Shown: positions 44,815-53,919, counted from the first letter of the stretch. The stretch is 64,000 nt of DNA from Cupriavidus plantarum (GCF_905397285.1 NZ_CAJPUX010000001.1:806001-870000), one strand, 5' to 3'. The notes: generated from the sequence alone by a model not told the origin. Translations and numbers: made by a program.

Positions 44815-46383
44815 TCAGGCTCCGGCCACGGCAGGCTCGTCCGCGCCGGTCGCGTGCATGGCGTGGACGGCGCGCACATTGACGGCGGTGGCGGGCAGTG
44901 CATCGGCGCGTGTCTCCAGCCAGAACCGATAGAGCAGGTTGGCCGCACCGCGCGCGCGGTAGGAGGCGGTGGCGCGCATGTCCGACAGCGGCTGGTAGTC
45001 GCTGCCGAGCGCCGCCATGCCGGCGCGTGCGGTCGCCTCGGTCCACGGCAGGCCGGTCAGGGCGGCTTCGGCCTGTGCCGCGCGCCTGGGCGTGGCGGCC
45101 ATGCCGCCGAACGCGATGCGCGCGCGGGTGATGACGCCATCCTTCACATCGATGCCGAAGGCCGCGCACACGGCCGAGATATCCTCATCGAAACGCTTCG
45201 ACAGCTTGTACGTGCGGAAATGGCCGACGCCGTTGGCATGGCCCTTCACGGGCACGCGCAGCGCGGCGACGAATTCACCGGGGACCATCGCAGTCTTCTG
45301 GTACGCGAGGTAGAGGTCTTCGAGCGGCAGCGTGCGGCGCGTGTCGCCATGCTGCAGCACGACCTCGGCGCCGAGCGCGATCAGCGCGGGCATCGAATCG
45401 CCGATCGGCGAGCCATTGGCGATATTGCCGCCCAGCGTCCCCGCATTGCGGATCGGCAGCGAGGCGAATCGCTTCCACAGTTCCTCGAGCTCCGGATGCG
45501 CGCCGGTCAGCGCGGCGTAGGCCTTCTCGAGCGTCACGCCGGCACCGATCTCCAGCATGCCGTCCCGCTCGGCGAGCGTCTGCAGGTCTTCCACCTGGCC
45601 CACGTACAGCAGGTCGCCGAGGTCGCGGAACTGCTTCGTGACCCACAGGCCCACGTCCGTGCTGCCCGCGAGAATGCGGATGCCGGGCGCTTCCGCCTTG
45701 ATGCGGGCGAACTCGGCGGCCGTGCGCGGGGCATAGAAGTGCTGGACCCGCGCGTGCGCGTCGCGGCGGCTGTAGTGGAAGGTTTCGCCGCGGCGCAGGT
45801 TGCGCAGCGTCCCGGCGATGCGCGCGGGGTCGAGCTTGCCCGGTTGCGGCACGGGCAGCTGCATCATGCGCTGGCCGGCGTCGACGATCGGACGATATCC
45901 CGTGCATCGGCACAGGTTGCCCGTCAGCGCGTCGCAGATGGCCGTGCGCGTCGGGCTCGAGGCGGCCGGGGTGCCGTCGGCCGGGTGGCCGTTGGTGTGC
46001 TGCTGGTAGAGCGCCCACAGGGACATCACGAAGCCCGGCGTGCAGAAGCCGCATTGCGAGCCGTGGCATTCGACCATCGCTTCCTGCACGGGGTGCAGCG
46101 CGCCGTCGGCCTGACGCAGGTCTTCGACCGTGATCAGTGCCTTGCCGTCGAGCGTGGGCAGGAACTGGATGCAGGCGTTGACGGCCTTGAACTCGACCGT
46201 CTCGTCATGCAGCTCGCCGATCACTACCGTGCAGGCGCCGCAATCCCCCTCGGCGCAGCCTTCCTTCGTGCCGGTGCAGCGTGCGTCTTCGCGCAGGTAC
46301 TGCAGGACGGTGCGCGTCACGGCGGCGTCGGACACCTCCCGGACCTGGCCGCGGTGGTAGAAGCGGATGGTTTGCGTCTCCAT
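44815..46383 (-). CDS. xdhA: xanthine dehydrogenase iron-sulfur/FAD subunit
   Basis: This 522-residue small subunit has the first [2Fe-2S] cluster from Cys43, Cys48, Cys51 (CAEGDCGAC) and Cys71. The second is from Cys111, Cys114, Cys158 and Cys160 (CGFC and CRC). The FAD domain (LAGSTDVGLWV, TLGGNIANGSPIGD) and a CO-dehydrogenase-like C-terminal domain follow. It passes electrons from Mo to NAD+. The ATG at 46383 has AGAGAG upstream. It is the first gene of xdhABC. Confidence 0.96.
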   Translation of the reverse strand: METQTIRFYHRGQVREVSDAAVTRTVLQYLREDARCTGTKEGCAEGDCGACTVVIGELHDETVEFKAVNACIQFLPTLDGKALITVEDLRQADGALHPVQEAMVECHGSQCGFCTPGFVMSLWALYQQHTNGHPADGTPAASSPTRTAICDALTGNLCRCTGYRPIVDAGQRMMQLPVPQPGKLDPARIAGTLRNLRRGETFHYSRRDAHARVQHFYAPRTAAEFARIKAEAPGIRILAGSTDVGLWVTKQFRDLGDLLYVGQVEDLQTLAERDGMLEIGAGVTLEKAYAALTGAHPELEELWKRFASLPIRNAGTLGGNIANGSPIGDSMPALIALGAEVVLQHGDTRRTLPLEDLYLAYQKTAMVPGEFVAALRVPVKGHANGVGHFRTYKLSKRFDEDISAVCAAFGIDVKDGVITRARIAFGGMAATPRRAAQAEAALTGLPWTEATARAGMAALGSDYQPLSDMRATASYRARGAANLLYRFWLETRADALPATAVNVRAVHAMHATGADEPAVAGA

Positions 46384-46623
46384 GGTTTTCTCTCTTTCGT
46401 GGATGGAGCAAACATAGCACTGGCGTTCCCGATGCAATATTCGGCCCAGGTGATAGCGGGCATCAGGCCCGGGTATCGCGAGGCGTCCCCACGGGAGGGG
46501 GGCCGGCGGATGCGCGGGCGCGTATCGCCGCGAATATACCGGCAGTCCCGAATTGACCTTGCACGCGGGGCGTACATACACTATGCGCCTCTCGGTCCCC
46601 ACACGCCAGCGTGCGGCAGGCCT

Positions 46624-46650
46624 GACGGCGCGCCTCGCCGTCTCCTTTTT
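46624..46650 (+). terminator. terminator-like hairpin immediately upstream of the LysR gene
   Basis: GACGGCG-CGCCT-CGCCGTC forms a perfect 7-bp stem followed by TCCTTTTT, ending 17 nt before the LysR start codon. In the 284-bp space between xdhA and lysR there is no upstream plus-strand gene, so it would attenuate lysR itself. Confidence 0.6.
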
Positions 46651-46667
46651 GCCCCTTTCTAGCCCCC

Positions 46668-47615
46668 ATGCACGGTCGCGACCACCTCGATACTTACCTG
46701 CTGCGTGTGCTCCACACGCTGCTTACCGAGCAGAGCGTCACGCGCACCGCGGTGCGCCTCGGCCAGTCGCAGCCGGCCATCAGCAATACGCTCAAACGCC
46801 TGCGCGAGATCACGGGCGACGCCATTCTGGTGCGTGGCAAGAGCGGCATGGTGCCAACCGAACGCGGCCGCGAGCTGCTCGCGCTCGCCGAGCAAAGCCT
46901 TGCCGCGATGGACCGCATCGCGCGGCCGCCGCAGCAGTTCGATCCATCGACGACGGTGCGTACGTTCCATCTCGGCGCGCCGGACTACCTCGATGCGTTC
47001 TTCCTGCCCAATATCGTCGAGCGCGTCCGGCGGCTGGCGCCGGGGGCCAAGCTGTTCGTGCATCCGATGACGCAGTCGAGCGATTTTCTGGAGGCGCTGG
47101 AGCAGGGGCATCTGGATATCGTGGTGGGCAACTGGCTGTCGCCGCCCGAGCACCTGCATATCTCGCCGCTGTTCGACGACGAGGTGGTGTGCATGCTGGG
47201 GGCGCAGCATCCGCTGGCGCGCAAGGGGCTGACCCTCAGGCATTACCTCGAGATGCCCCACCTCGCGCCGGCGCCGTACGCGTCGATGCAACGCAGCATG
47301 ATCGACCAGGCGCTGGCCGAACAGGGATTGAAGCGCAACATCCAGGTCACGCTGCCTTATTTCGGGCTCGTGCCGTACGTGCTCATGAAGACGGACATGG
47401 TCTTCACCACGGGCCGTCAGTTCGCGGCGCATTACGCCCAATATCTGCCGATCCGCATGGTGCCGTCGCCGGTGCCGTTTCCCCGCATGCGCTTCTACCA
47501 GCTCTGGCACGAACGCAGCCACGCCGCGCCAGACGTGATGTGGCTGCGGCGCGCGATCGCCGAGGTGGCGGCGGACCTGCCGCAGTTGCCGAAGCTGGAG
47601 GCGATGCCGGAATAG
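46668..47615 (+). CDS. LysR-family regulator divergent from xdhABC
   Basis: This 315-residue protein has a typical HTH (TRTAVRLGQSQPAISNTLKRLREITGD split around residue 25-50) and a two-subdomain effector domain. Divergent placement 284 bp from xdhA suggests it controls xanthine dehydrogenase in response to a purine. No T-N11-A site can be singled out. A terminator-like hairpin sits in its 5' leader. Confidence 0.9.
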   Translation: MHGRDHLDTYLLRVLHTLLTEQSVTRTAVRLGQSQPAISNTLKRLREITGDAILVRGKSGMVPTERGRELLALAEQSLAAMDRIARPPQQFDPSTTVRTFHLGAPDYLDAFFLPNIVERVRRLAPGAKLFVHPMTQSSDFLEALEQGHLDIVVGNWLSPPEHLHISPLFDDEVVCMLGAQHPLARKGLTLRHYLEMPHLAPAPYASMQRSMIDQALAEQGLKRNIQVTLPYFGLVPYVLMKTDMVFTTGRQFAAHYAQYLPIRMVPSPVPFPRMRFYQLWHERSHAAPDVMWLRRAIAEVAADLPQLPKLEAMPE

Positions 47616-47685
47616 GGGTCGGGAAGAGGGCCGCTCCTTACTTCCAGTACACTCGATCCCATCCTCTCCAACGCAAAGGGCCCAC

Positions 47686-48276
47686 ATGCTGGAAACCGCC
47701 GCGTTGGCCGCGGGCATGTCCTGGGCCAGCGGATTGCGCCTGTATCTGGCCGTGCTCGCCGCTGGCGCGCTGGCGCGTCTTGGCTGGCTGGAGTTGCCCG
47801 GCGGGCTCGACGTGCTCGCCTCGTGGTGGGTGATCGGCATCGCCGGCGTGCTTGCCGTCGCGGAGTTCGTGGCGGACAAGGTGCCGGGCTTCGATACCGT
47901 CTGGGATAGCATCCAGACGTTCATCCGCATTCCCGCGGGCGCGGTGCTGGCCGCCGCGGCATTCGGCCACATGGACGCGCAGTGGATCGTCGGTGCCGGC
48001 CTGATCGGCGGGACCCTCGCCGGCACCGCGCATGCCGCCAAATCCGGCACCCGGGCGCTGATCAACGTGTCTCCGGAACCTTTTTCCAACTGGCTGGCCT
48101 CTTTCACGGAGGACGTGACCGCCACGGGCGGACTGCTGCTGGCATTTTTCCTGCCTGTGGTGTTCTTTCTGCTGCTGGCCGTCTTCCTGATCGTCGCGAT
48201 CTGGCTGATCCCGAAACTCTGGCGCGGCATGCGCCGCCTGCACGCGAGCCTGCGCGGCCCGCGCGCGCCTCACTGA
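47686..48276 (+). CDS. DUF4126 membrane protein
   Basis: This 196-residue inner-membrane protein has about five hydrophobic segments (LRLYLAVLAAGALARLGWL, WWVIGIAGVLAVAEF, LLLAFFLPVVFFLLLAVFL). It matches the DUF4126 pattern with GxxLYxxVL near the start. The function is unknown. AAAGG lies ahead of the ATG. It is followed 21 bp later by the FtsX-type permease and may share its transcript. Confidence 0.8.
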   Translation: MLETAALAAGMSWASGLRLYLAVLAAGALARLGWLELPGGLDVLASWWVIGIAGVLAVAEFVADKVPGFDTVWDSIQTFIRIPAGAVLAAAAFGHMDAQWIVGAGLIGGTLAGTAHAAKSGTRALINVSPEPFSNWLASFTEDVTATGGLLLAFFLPVVFFLLLAVFLIVAIWLIPKLWRGMRRLHASLRGPRAPH

Positions 48277-48297
48277 CCGACAAGCGAACGACGACCG

Positions 48298-50862
48298 ATG
48301 TCCAACGCCTCTCACCGTTTCTCACCCTGGCATCAGGCCCTGCGCATGGCGCGCCGCGACTGGCTCGCCGGCGAGCTGACCCTGCTGCTGTTCGCGCTGG
48401 TGCTCGCGGTGGCCGCGCTGACCAGCGTCGGTTTCCTTGCCGATCGCATGCGGCTGGGGCTGGAGCGCGACGCCCGGCAGATGATCGCCGCCGATGTGCT
48501 GCTGATCTCGGACCAGCCCTTCTCCGCGGCCTTCGTCGAGCACGCGGCGGCCAGCGGCCTCCGGTCCGCGCAGACCGTGACGTTCCCCAGCATGGCGACG
48601 GCCCGGCCGGCGGGCGGGGCAGCGAACGGGACACCCGGCGCCGAGCCCGCCAGCCAGTTGGCGGCTCTCAAGGCCGTCAGCGACGGCTACCCGTTGCGTG
48701 GCCGGCTCAAGGTCACCAGCGCGCCGAACGGCGCCGAGCAGGAGGCGCAAGGTATCCCCGCGCCGGGGACCGTCTGGGCCGATGAAGCCCTGCTGACCGC
48801 GCTGAACCTGCGGGTCGGCGACAGCCTGCAACTCGGCAACAAGATCTTCCGGATCGACCGCCTCATCACGCAGGAACTCGATCGTGGCGCAGGCTTCATG
48901 AACTTTGCCCCCCGCGTGATGCTGCCGCTCACGGACCTCGAGGCCACCGGGCTGATCGGCTGGGGCAGCCGCGTCACCTACCGCCTGCTCGTGGCGGGCA
49001 CCGACGCCGCCGGCGCCGCGTACCAGAAGTGGGCGCAGAACGAAATCGAGACCCGCAAGCTTCGCAATACGCGCGTCGAATCGCTGGAATCCGGCCAGCC
49101 ACAGATGCGCCAGACGCTGGACCGCGCCGAAACGTTCCTCTCGCTCGTGGCCGTGCTGTCGGCCATGATCGCCGCCGTGGCCATCGCGATGTCCGCGCGC
49201 CGCTATATGCAGCGCCACACCGACGCGTGCGCGGTCTACAAATGCATGGGCCTGTCCCGTGCCCAGATCCTCACCGCATTCGGCATCGAGTTCCTGCTGC
49301 TCGGCCTTGCCGGCGCGCTGATCGGCGTGCTGCTCGGCTACCTCGCGCACTACGGGCTGCTGTTGTCGCTGGGCGGCCTGCTGCAGGTCTCGCTGCCGCA
49401 GCCGTCGCTCGTGCCCGCCGCCGTGGGCGTCGCGGCCGGCCTCGTATTGCTGGTGGGCTTTGCCGTGCCGCCGCTGCTCGCGCTCACGCGCATCGCGCCG
49501 CTGCGCGTGCTCCGCCGCGACATCGGCACGCCGCCGATCTCCGCATGGATCGCCTACGCGCTTGGCCTTGGCGCCTTCGTCGCGCTGCTGCTCGTGGCCG
49601 CGCGCGACCTCAAGCTCGGCCTGACGACAGCGGGCGGTTTCCTCGGCGCGGGCGCGCTGTTCGCGGTGCTCGCGCTGGGACTCCTCACCGGATTGTCGAG
49701 AGCGATGCGTGGCCGCGCGCGGGGCAGCGTGGGCTGGCGCTTCGCGCTGGCCGTGCTCGAACGCCGCCGCTCGGTGACCGCGCTGCAGACCGTCGCACTG
49801 GCCATCGGCCTGATGGCGCTGTTGCTGCTCGGCATGACGCGCAATGACCTCATCGACTCGTGGCGCAACGCCACGCCGGCCGACGCGCCCAACCGTTTCA
49901 TCATCAACATCCAGCCCGACCAGCGCGATCCGCTGCGCGCGATGCTCGAACGCAATGGCGTCGAGGACCTCCTGTACCCGATGGTGCGCGGCCGCCTGAC
50001 GCATATCGACGAGCGCCCGATCCGCGCCGACAGCTATCCCGATGGCCGCGCGCGCAACCTCGTCGAGCGCGAGTTCAACCTGTCCTATACCGACGCGCTG
50101 CCCGAAGGGAACCAGATCGTGGCGGGACGATGGGTGAACGGGAAGAGCGCCGACGTCGGGGCATCGGTGGAAGAGGGCATCGCCAGGACGCTGCATATCA
50201 AGCTCGGCGACACGCTGCGCTTCGACGTGGCCGGGCAGATCGTCGAGGCGCCGGTGACCTCGTTGCGCAAGCTCGAATGGAGTTCGATGCGCGTCAATTT
50301 CTTCGTCATCCTGCCGACCGCGCAGATGCGCGACCTGCCCGCGACGTATATCACCGCGTTCCATCTGCCGCCCGCCAAGGCGTCGCTTGGCAACCAGCTG
50401 ACGGCGGCGTTCCCGAACATCACCGTGGTCAACACCGACCTCATTCTGCGGCAGGTGCAGGACGTGCTCGACCAGGTCATCGCGGCCGTGGAGTTCCTGT
50501 TTATCTTCACGCTGCTCGCGGGCGTCACGGTGCTCTATGCGGCACTGTCGGGCGCGCGCGACGAACGCAAGCGCGATGCGGGTCTGCTCAAGGCGCTGGG
50601 CGCCAGCGCCTCACTCGTCCGGCAGACGCAGTACGCGGAATTCCTTGTGGTGGGCGGACTGGCGGGCTTGCTGGCCAGTCTCGGCGCGATCGCGGTCGGC
50701 TGGGGCCTGTCGCAGTTCGTGTTCGATTTCCCGTATCGCTTCAATGCCTGGATTGTGCCGGTCGGCGTGGTTTCTGGCATGCTGTGCGCCTTTGCCGGCG
50801 GCTGGCTCGGATTGCGCGAGGTGCTGCGGCAACCCGCGCTGGCCACGCTGCGCGACGCCTGA
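48298..50862 (+). CDS. FtsX-family ABC transporter permease (YbbP-like)
   Basis: This 854-residue membrane protein has a span near the N-terminus, a periplasmic MacB-like domain, and two FtsX blocks (LSLVAVLSAMIAAVAIAMSARRY near residue 285; EFLFIFTLLAGVTVLYAALSGARDERKRDAGLLKALGAS near 740). The last is the hallmark coupling-helix region. YbbP-type proteins pair with the ATPase YbbA, whose gene is not next to this one. The cargo, possibly lipoprotein or lipid, is unknown. Confidence 0.88.
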   Translation: MSNASHRFSPWHQALRMARRDWLAGELTLLLFALVLAVAALTSVGFLADRMRLGLERDARQMIAADVLLISDQPFSAAFVEHAAASGLRSAQTVTFPSMATARPAGGAANGTPGAEPASQLAALKAVSDGYPLRGRLKVTSAPNGAEQEAQGIPAPGTVWADEALLTALNLRVGDSLQLGNKIFRIDRLITQELDRGAGFMNFAPRVMLPLTDLEATGLIGWGSRVTYRLLVAGTDAAGAAYQKWAQNEIETRKLRNTRVESLESGQPQMRQTLDRAETFLSLVAVLSAMIAAVAIAMSARRYMQRHTDACAVYKCMGLSRAQILTAFGIEFLLLGLAGALIGVLLGYLAHYGLLLSLGGLLQVSLPQPSLVPAAVGVAAGLVLLVGFAVPPLLALTRIAPLRVLRRDIGTPPISAWIAYALGLGAFVALLLVAARDLKLGLTTAGGFLGAGALFAVLALGLLTGLSRAMRGRARGSVGWRFALAVLERRRSVTALQTVALAIGLMALLLLGMTRNDLIDSWRNATPADAPNRFIINIQPDQRDPLRAMLERNGVEDLLYPMVRGRLTHIDERPIRADSYPDGRARNLVEREFNLSYTDALPEGNQIVAGRWVNGKSADVGASVEEGIARTLHIKLGDTLRFDVAGQIVEAPVTSLRKLEWSSMRVNFFVILPTAQMRDLPATYITAFHLPPAKASLGNQLTAAFPNITVVNTDLILRQVQDVLDQVIAAVEFLFIFTLLAGVTVLYAALSGARDERKRDAGLLKALGASASLVRQTQYAEFLVVGGLAGLLASLGAIAVGWGLSQFVFDFPYRFNAWIVPVGVVSGMLCAFAGGWLGLREVLRQPALATLRDA

Positions 50863-50874
50863 CCGATATTTCTC

Positions 50875-51309
50875 ATGACCGACACGACAGACCAGACCGG
50901 CACGGCCGGCAACGATACCCCCGCACAGGACACCACGGCCTACGAACTGGTCGGCGGGGAAGCGAAAGTTCGCGAGCTCGTGGACCGCTTCTACGACCTG
51001 ATGGACCTCGAGGAACAGTTCAAGGGTTTGCGCGCGCTGCATCCCACCACGATGGAAGGCTCGCGCGACAAGCTGTTCTGGTTTCTGTCCGGCTGGCTCG
51101 GCGGTCCCAGCCTCTACATCGAACGCTTCGGCCATCCGCGGCTGCGCGCGCGCCATTTGCCGTTCGAGATCGGCATCAGCGAGCGCGACCAGTGGATGCG
51201 TTGCATGGCGATGGCGATGGAAGACGTCGGGCTCTCCGAGGACCTGCGCCTGCGGCTGATGCAAGCGTTCTTCCAGACCGCGGACTGGATGCGCAACGTC
51301 GCGCGCTGA
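50875..51309 (+). CDS. group II truncated haemoglobin
   Basis: This 144-residue 2-on-2 globin has the signature elements AYELVGGEAKVRELVDRFYDLM, FWFLSGWLGGPSLYIERFGHP and RARHLPFEIG (proximal His), with Trp in RDQWMRCM at the G8 position. It binds O2 or NO for detoxification or redox sensing in the cytoplasm. It follows the permease by 12 bp and precedes the DUF924 gene by 19 bp, so a common transcript is likely. Confidence 0.93.
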   Translation: MTDTTDQTGTAGNDTPAQDTTAYELVGGEAKVRELVDRFYDLMDLEEQFKGLRALHPTTMEGSRDKLFWFLSGWLGGPSLYIERFGHPRLRARHLPFEIGISERDQWMRCMAMAMEDVGLSEDLRLRLMQAFFQTADWMRNVAR

Positions 51310-51328
51310 CCGCACGTTCACGACCGCG

Positions 51329-51991
51329 ATGCTGTCTGCCGACGCCCAGCGCCTGCTCGACTTCTGGTTCGACGTGCCAGGCGGCCCGTCATGGAACACC
51401 TATCGCCGCGCGTGGTTCAAGAAGGATCCCGCGTTCGATGCCGCCGTGTGCGAAGCCTTTATGCCGCTGTGGCAGGCCGCCTGCGAGCGCCTGAATGTAG
51501 TGGGCCCTGCAGCGAGCCCTGCTTCGAACCCTGCGGCAAGTCTTGCAGGAAACGCCGCGGCCGATGGGTGCGCTCCCGATGATTGGTCGGTGACGCCCGA
51601 AGGCGCGTGCGCGCGTATCGTGCTGCTGGACCAGATTCCCCGCAACGCGTTTCGCGGCGATCCGCGCGCATTCGCCACCGATCCGGCTGCGCTCGCCCTC
51701 ACGCGGCGCGTGATCGCGCTGGGCTGGGATCGCGAAATGCCCACGCCGTTGCATCGCATGTTCTGCTACATGCCGCTGCAACATGTCGAGGACCTCGACG
51801 CGCAGCACGAATCGGTCCGCCAGCTGGAGAGGCTGCGGGACGAAACCGGTATCGATACCGTCTACTGGGCGCGGAAACATCGCGACATCATCGCGCGCTT
51901 CGGCCGCTTTCCGCATCGCAACGCGATACTCGGGCGAGCGAGTACCGACGAGGAAGCGAAGTTCCTCGTGGAACCGGGCTCGTCGTTCTGA
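51329..51991 (+). CDS. DUF924 protein with four 12-nt coding repeats
   Basis: This 220-residue protein has the DUF924 pattern (LLDFWFDVPGGPSWN at the start, IVLLDQIPRNAFRGDPRAFATDP, MPLQHVEDLDAQH). The fold is helical and the function uncertain. Residues 60-75 read PAAS-PASN-PAAS-LAGN, encoded by four 12-nt units (51506-51553), an insertion relative to the family as I recall it. Confidence 0.88.
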   Translation: MLSADAQRLLDFWFDVPGGPSWNTYRRAWFKKDPAFDAAVCEAFMPLWQAACERLNVVGPAASPASNPAASLAGNAAADGCAPDDWSVTPEGACARIVLLDQIPRNAFRGDPRAFATDPAALALTRRVIALGWDREMPTPLHRMFCYMPLQHVEDLDAQHESVRQLERLRDETGIDTVYWARKHRDIIARFGRFPHRNAILGRASTDEEAKFLVEPGSSF

Positions 51992-52006
51992 TGCCCGCGG
52001 CCAGGC

Positions 52007-52396
52007 CTACAGATAGCTGATGGTGATCGTGACACGCGCCGGGCCCTGGTCCATTGTCACGTTATAGGTCTGTCTCACGATGCCGACTGGCCGCGTCGCG
52101 GTCGGGGTGATGCCGCCCGCCGGCGTGGTCATCGAACGTGTCCCGCGGTGTGCCATGTGGTGTGCCAGCGCCTGGCCGGTCAGCCCATCCGCGGCTGTCA
52201 CCACCACGCGCGTACCGGCATCGCACTCGACCACCACGCGCACCGTGTCCACGTCGTTCGCCTGCGGTAACAGCGCGCATGCGGCGGGCTGGATGACGGC
52301 CCGTACGTGCAGCGCTGCGGATTCGCGACTATGGGCCGTGGCGCTCGCTGAGAGCAGGGCGGCGGTAACCAGCATTGCGTTCAGGGACTTCGGCAT
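52007..52396 (-). CDS. short divergent DUF1120-like secreted protein
   Basis: This 129-residue protein has a signal peptide (cleavage near AHS-RES). It keeps the two cysteine contexts of the DUF1120 family (IQPAACALL and VVECDAGTRV) and a C-terminus ITISYL, but lacks the long middle. It is therefore a reduced member. The gene is divergent from a TetR regulator; overlapping palindromes between the two could control both. It lacks a clear copy of the motif found ahead of the five full-length members. Confidence 0.6.
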   Translation of the reverse strand: MPKSLNAMLVTAALLSASATAHSRESAALHVRAVIQPAACALLPQANDVDTVRVVVECDAGTRVVVTAADGLTGQALAHHMAHRGTRSMTTPAGGITPTATRPVGIVRQTYNVTMDQGPARVTITISYL

Positions 52397-52478
52397 GGCA
52401 TGGATTCGGCAGCGGCGATGCAGCGCAGTATAGGCGTGCCGCATGCACATGCCTTCGCATTCGCTGCTCGCGGGCGAT

Positions 52479-52505
52479 ATTTCGGAAAATTCGTACGAAA
52501 TTTCG
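52479..52505. promoter_or_regulatory. overlapping palindromes between DUF1120-like and TetR genes
   Basis: The stretch holds ATTTCGGAAAAT (near-palindrome), TTCGTACGAA (52490-52499, perfect) and CGAAATTTCG (52496-52505, perfect), interleaved. It lies about 120 bp ahead of the TetR start and about 85 bp ahead of the DUF1120-like start. It is AT-richer than its surroundings and is a plausible operator for the TetR protein. Confidence 0.5.
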
Positions 52506-52627
52506 CTTTTGCGCGTAGCGTTGACGGGGGATGGGCCGATTTGTATCCCGTGCGTTACCCGGCTACGCGTTTGCTTATAATCTGAGACCGTCTTACCCGT
52601 CTATTCGCCAGGATCGTCCGCCAAGCC

Positions 52628-53338
52628 ATGGAAGCCAAGCCCCAGACCGGTCCGCGCCGTACGCGCGATCGCATTCTCGATGTTTCATTGCGCCTCTTCA
52701 ACGAACTCGGGGAGCCCAATGTCACGACGACGACCATCGCGGAGGCCATGGAGATCAGCCCGGGCAATCTCTACTATCACTTCCGCAACAAGGACGACAT
52801 CATCAATTCCATCTTCGTGCGCTTCGAGCAGGAGATGGAACGGCGCCTGAAACTGCCGGACGACCACAAGGCCACGCTTGGCGAGAGCTGGGGCTATCTG
52901 CAGTACATGTCCGAGTTCCTCTGGAACTACCGCTTCCTGTATCGCGACATCAACGACCTGCTCGCGCGCAACCGGATGCTGGAAACGAACTTCAAGCGCA
53001 TTGTCGATCAGAAGAAGCGTTTCGCGTTCGAGATCTGCCGACAGTTTCAGGAGGACGGGGACATGGAGGCCACGCCCGAGCAGGTGGACGCCGTGTGCAC
53101 CAACATCGTGGTGATCGCCACGTACTGGCTGTCGTTCCAGTTCGTGCAGCATCCGCGCCAGTACAACGATGCCGAGCAGATCCGTGGCTATCTGCATGGC
53201 TCCAGCTATCACATCTTCTCCATTCTCGCGCCGTACCTCCGCGGCAAGGCACGGGAGGCATTCGACCAGCTCGCGCGCGAATACGCGGAGAGCAAGGCGC
53301 AACTGGAACAGGCTCAGGCAGCGAGGGAAGCGAAATGA
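52628..53338 (+). CDS. TetR/AcrR-family regulator
   Basis: This 236-residue protein has an N-terminal HTH (RTRDRILDVSLRLFNE, then VTTTTIAEAMEISPGNLYYHF as recognition region, about residues 12-55) and a helical ligand domain of the AcrR-like type with aromatic residues (WGYLQYMSEFLWNYRFLYRDI). It overlaps the LOG gene by 4 bp, so the two are co-translated. Its targets are likely local. Confidence 0.88.
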   Translation: MEAKPQTGPRRTRDRILDVSLRLFNELGEPNVTTTTIAEAMEISPGNLYYHFRNKDDIINSIFVRFEQEMERRLKLPDDHKATLGESWGYLQYMSEFLWNYRFLYRDINDLLARNRMLETNFKRIVDQKKRFAFEICRQFQEDGDMEATPEQVDAVCTNIVVIATYWLSFQFVQHPRQYNDAEQIRGYLHGSSYHIFSILAPYLRGKAREAFDQLAREYAESKAQLEQAQAAREAK

Positions 53339-53919
53339 AAGCGGTGTGCGTGTATTGCGGCTCGAGCCCCGGCTTCCGCGCGGAGTATGCGCAAGGCGCG
53401 CGAGACCTGGGCCGCGCGCTTGTCGAGCGTGACATGGCGCTGGTCTATGGGGGCGGCAAGGTCGGCCTCATGGGCATCGTCGCGGACAGCGTGCTCGAAC
53501 ATGGCGGCACCGCGATCGGCGTCATCCCGGACGCGCTGATGCAGAAGGAAGTCGGCCACCGCGGCCTGACGGAACTGCATGTCGTGCGCAACATGCACGA
53601 ACGCAAGCAAATGATGGCCGACCGCGCCGACGCCTTCATCGCCATGCCGGGCGGCGTCGGCACCTTCGAGGAACTCTTCGAAACCTTTACGTGGCTGCAA
53701 CTGGGCTACCACGACAAGCCGGTCGGCCTCCTGAACGTGGCGGGCTTCTACGACCGCATGGTCGACTTCCTCTCCCACGCGGTGGACGAAGGCTTCCTGA
53801 AACGCATCCACGCGGACCTGCTGCACGTGGGCTTGACGCCCGACGCACTACTGGACCAGCTCGCCGCCGCCCCGCGCGTGACCGTCGACAAATGGCAGCA
53901 GGGCCGCGAGCAAGCCTGA
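53335..53919 (+). CDS. LOG-family (TIGR00730) phosphoribohydrolase-like protein
   Basis: This 194-residue Rossmann protein has the family hallmarks VCVYCGSSPG, YGGGKVGLMG, and MPGGVGTFEELFE (PGGxGTxxE). LOG proteins cleave ribose-5-phosphate from nucleoside monophosphates such as isopentenyl-AMP or AMP. The physiological substrate in this organism is unknown. It is translationally coupled to the TetR gene and converges on a DUF1120 gene 7 bp away. Confidence 0.9.
   Translation: MKAVCVYCGSSPGFRAEYAQGARDLGRALVERDMALVYGGGKVGLMGIVADSVLEHGGTAIGVIPDALMQKEVGHRGLTELHVVRNMHERKQMMADRADAFIAMPGGVGTFEELFETFTWLQLGYHDKPVGLLNVAGFYDRMVDFLSHAVDEGFLKRIHADLLHVGLTPDALLDQLAAAPRVTVDKWQQGREQA

Noticed and set aside
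42604-46662. Very long plus-strand open frame (over 1,300 codons) opposite xdhB-xdhA
   Set aside because: It is an antisense shadow of three well-supported genes in GC-rich DNA, with Arg/His/Val-rich composition and no recognisable domain.
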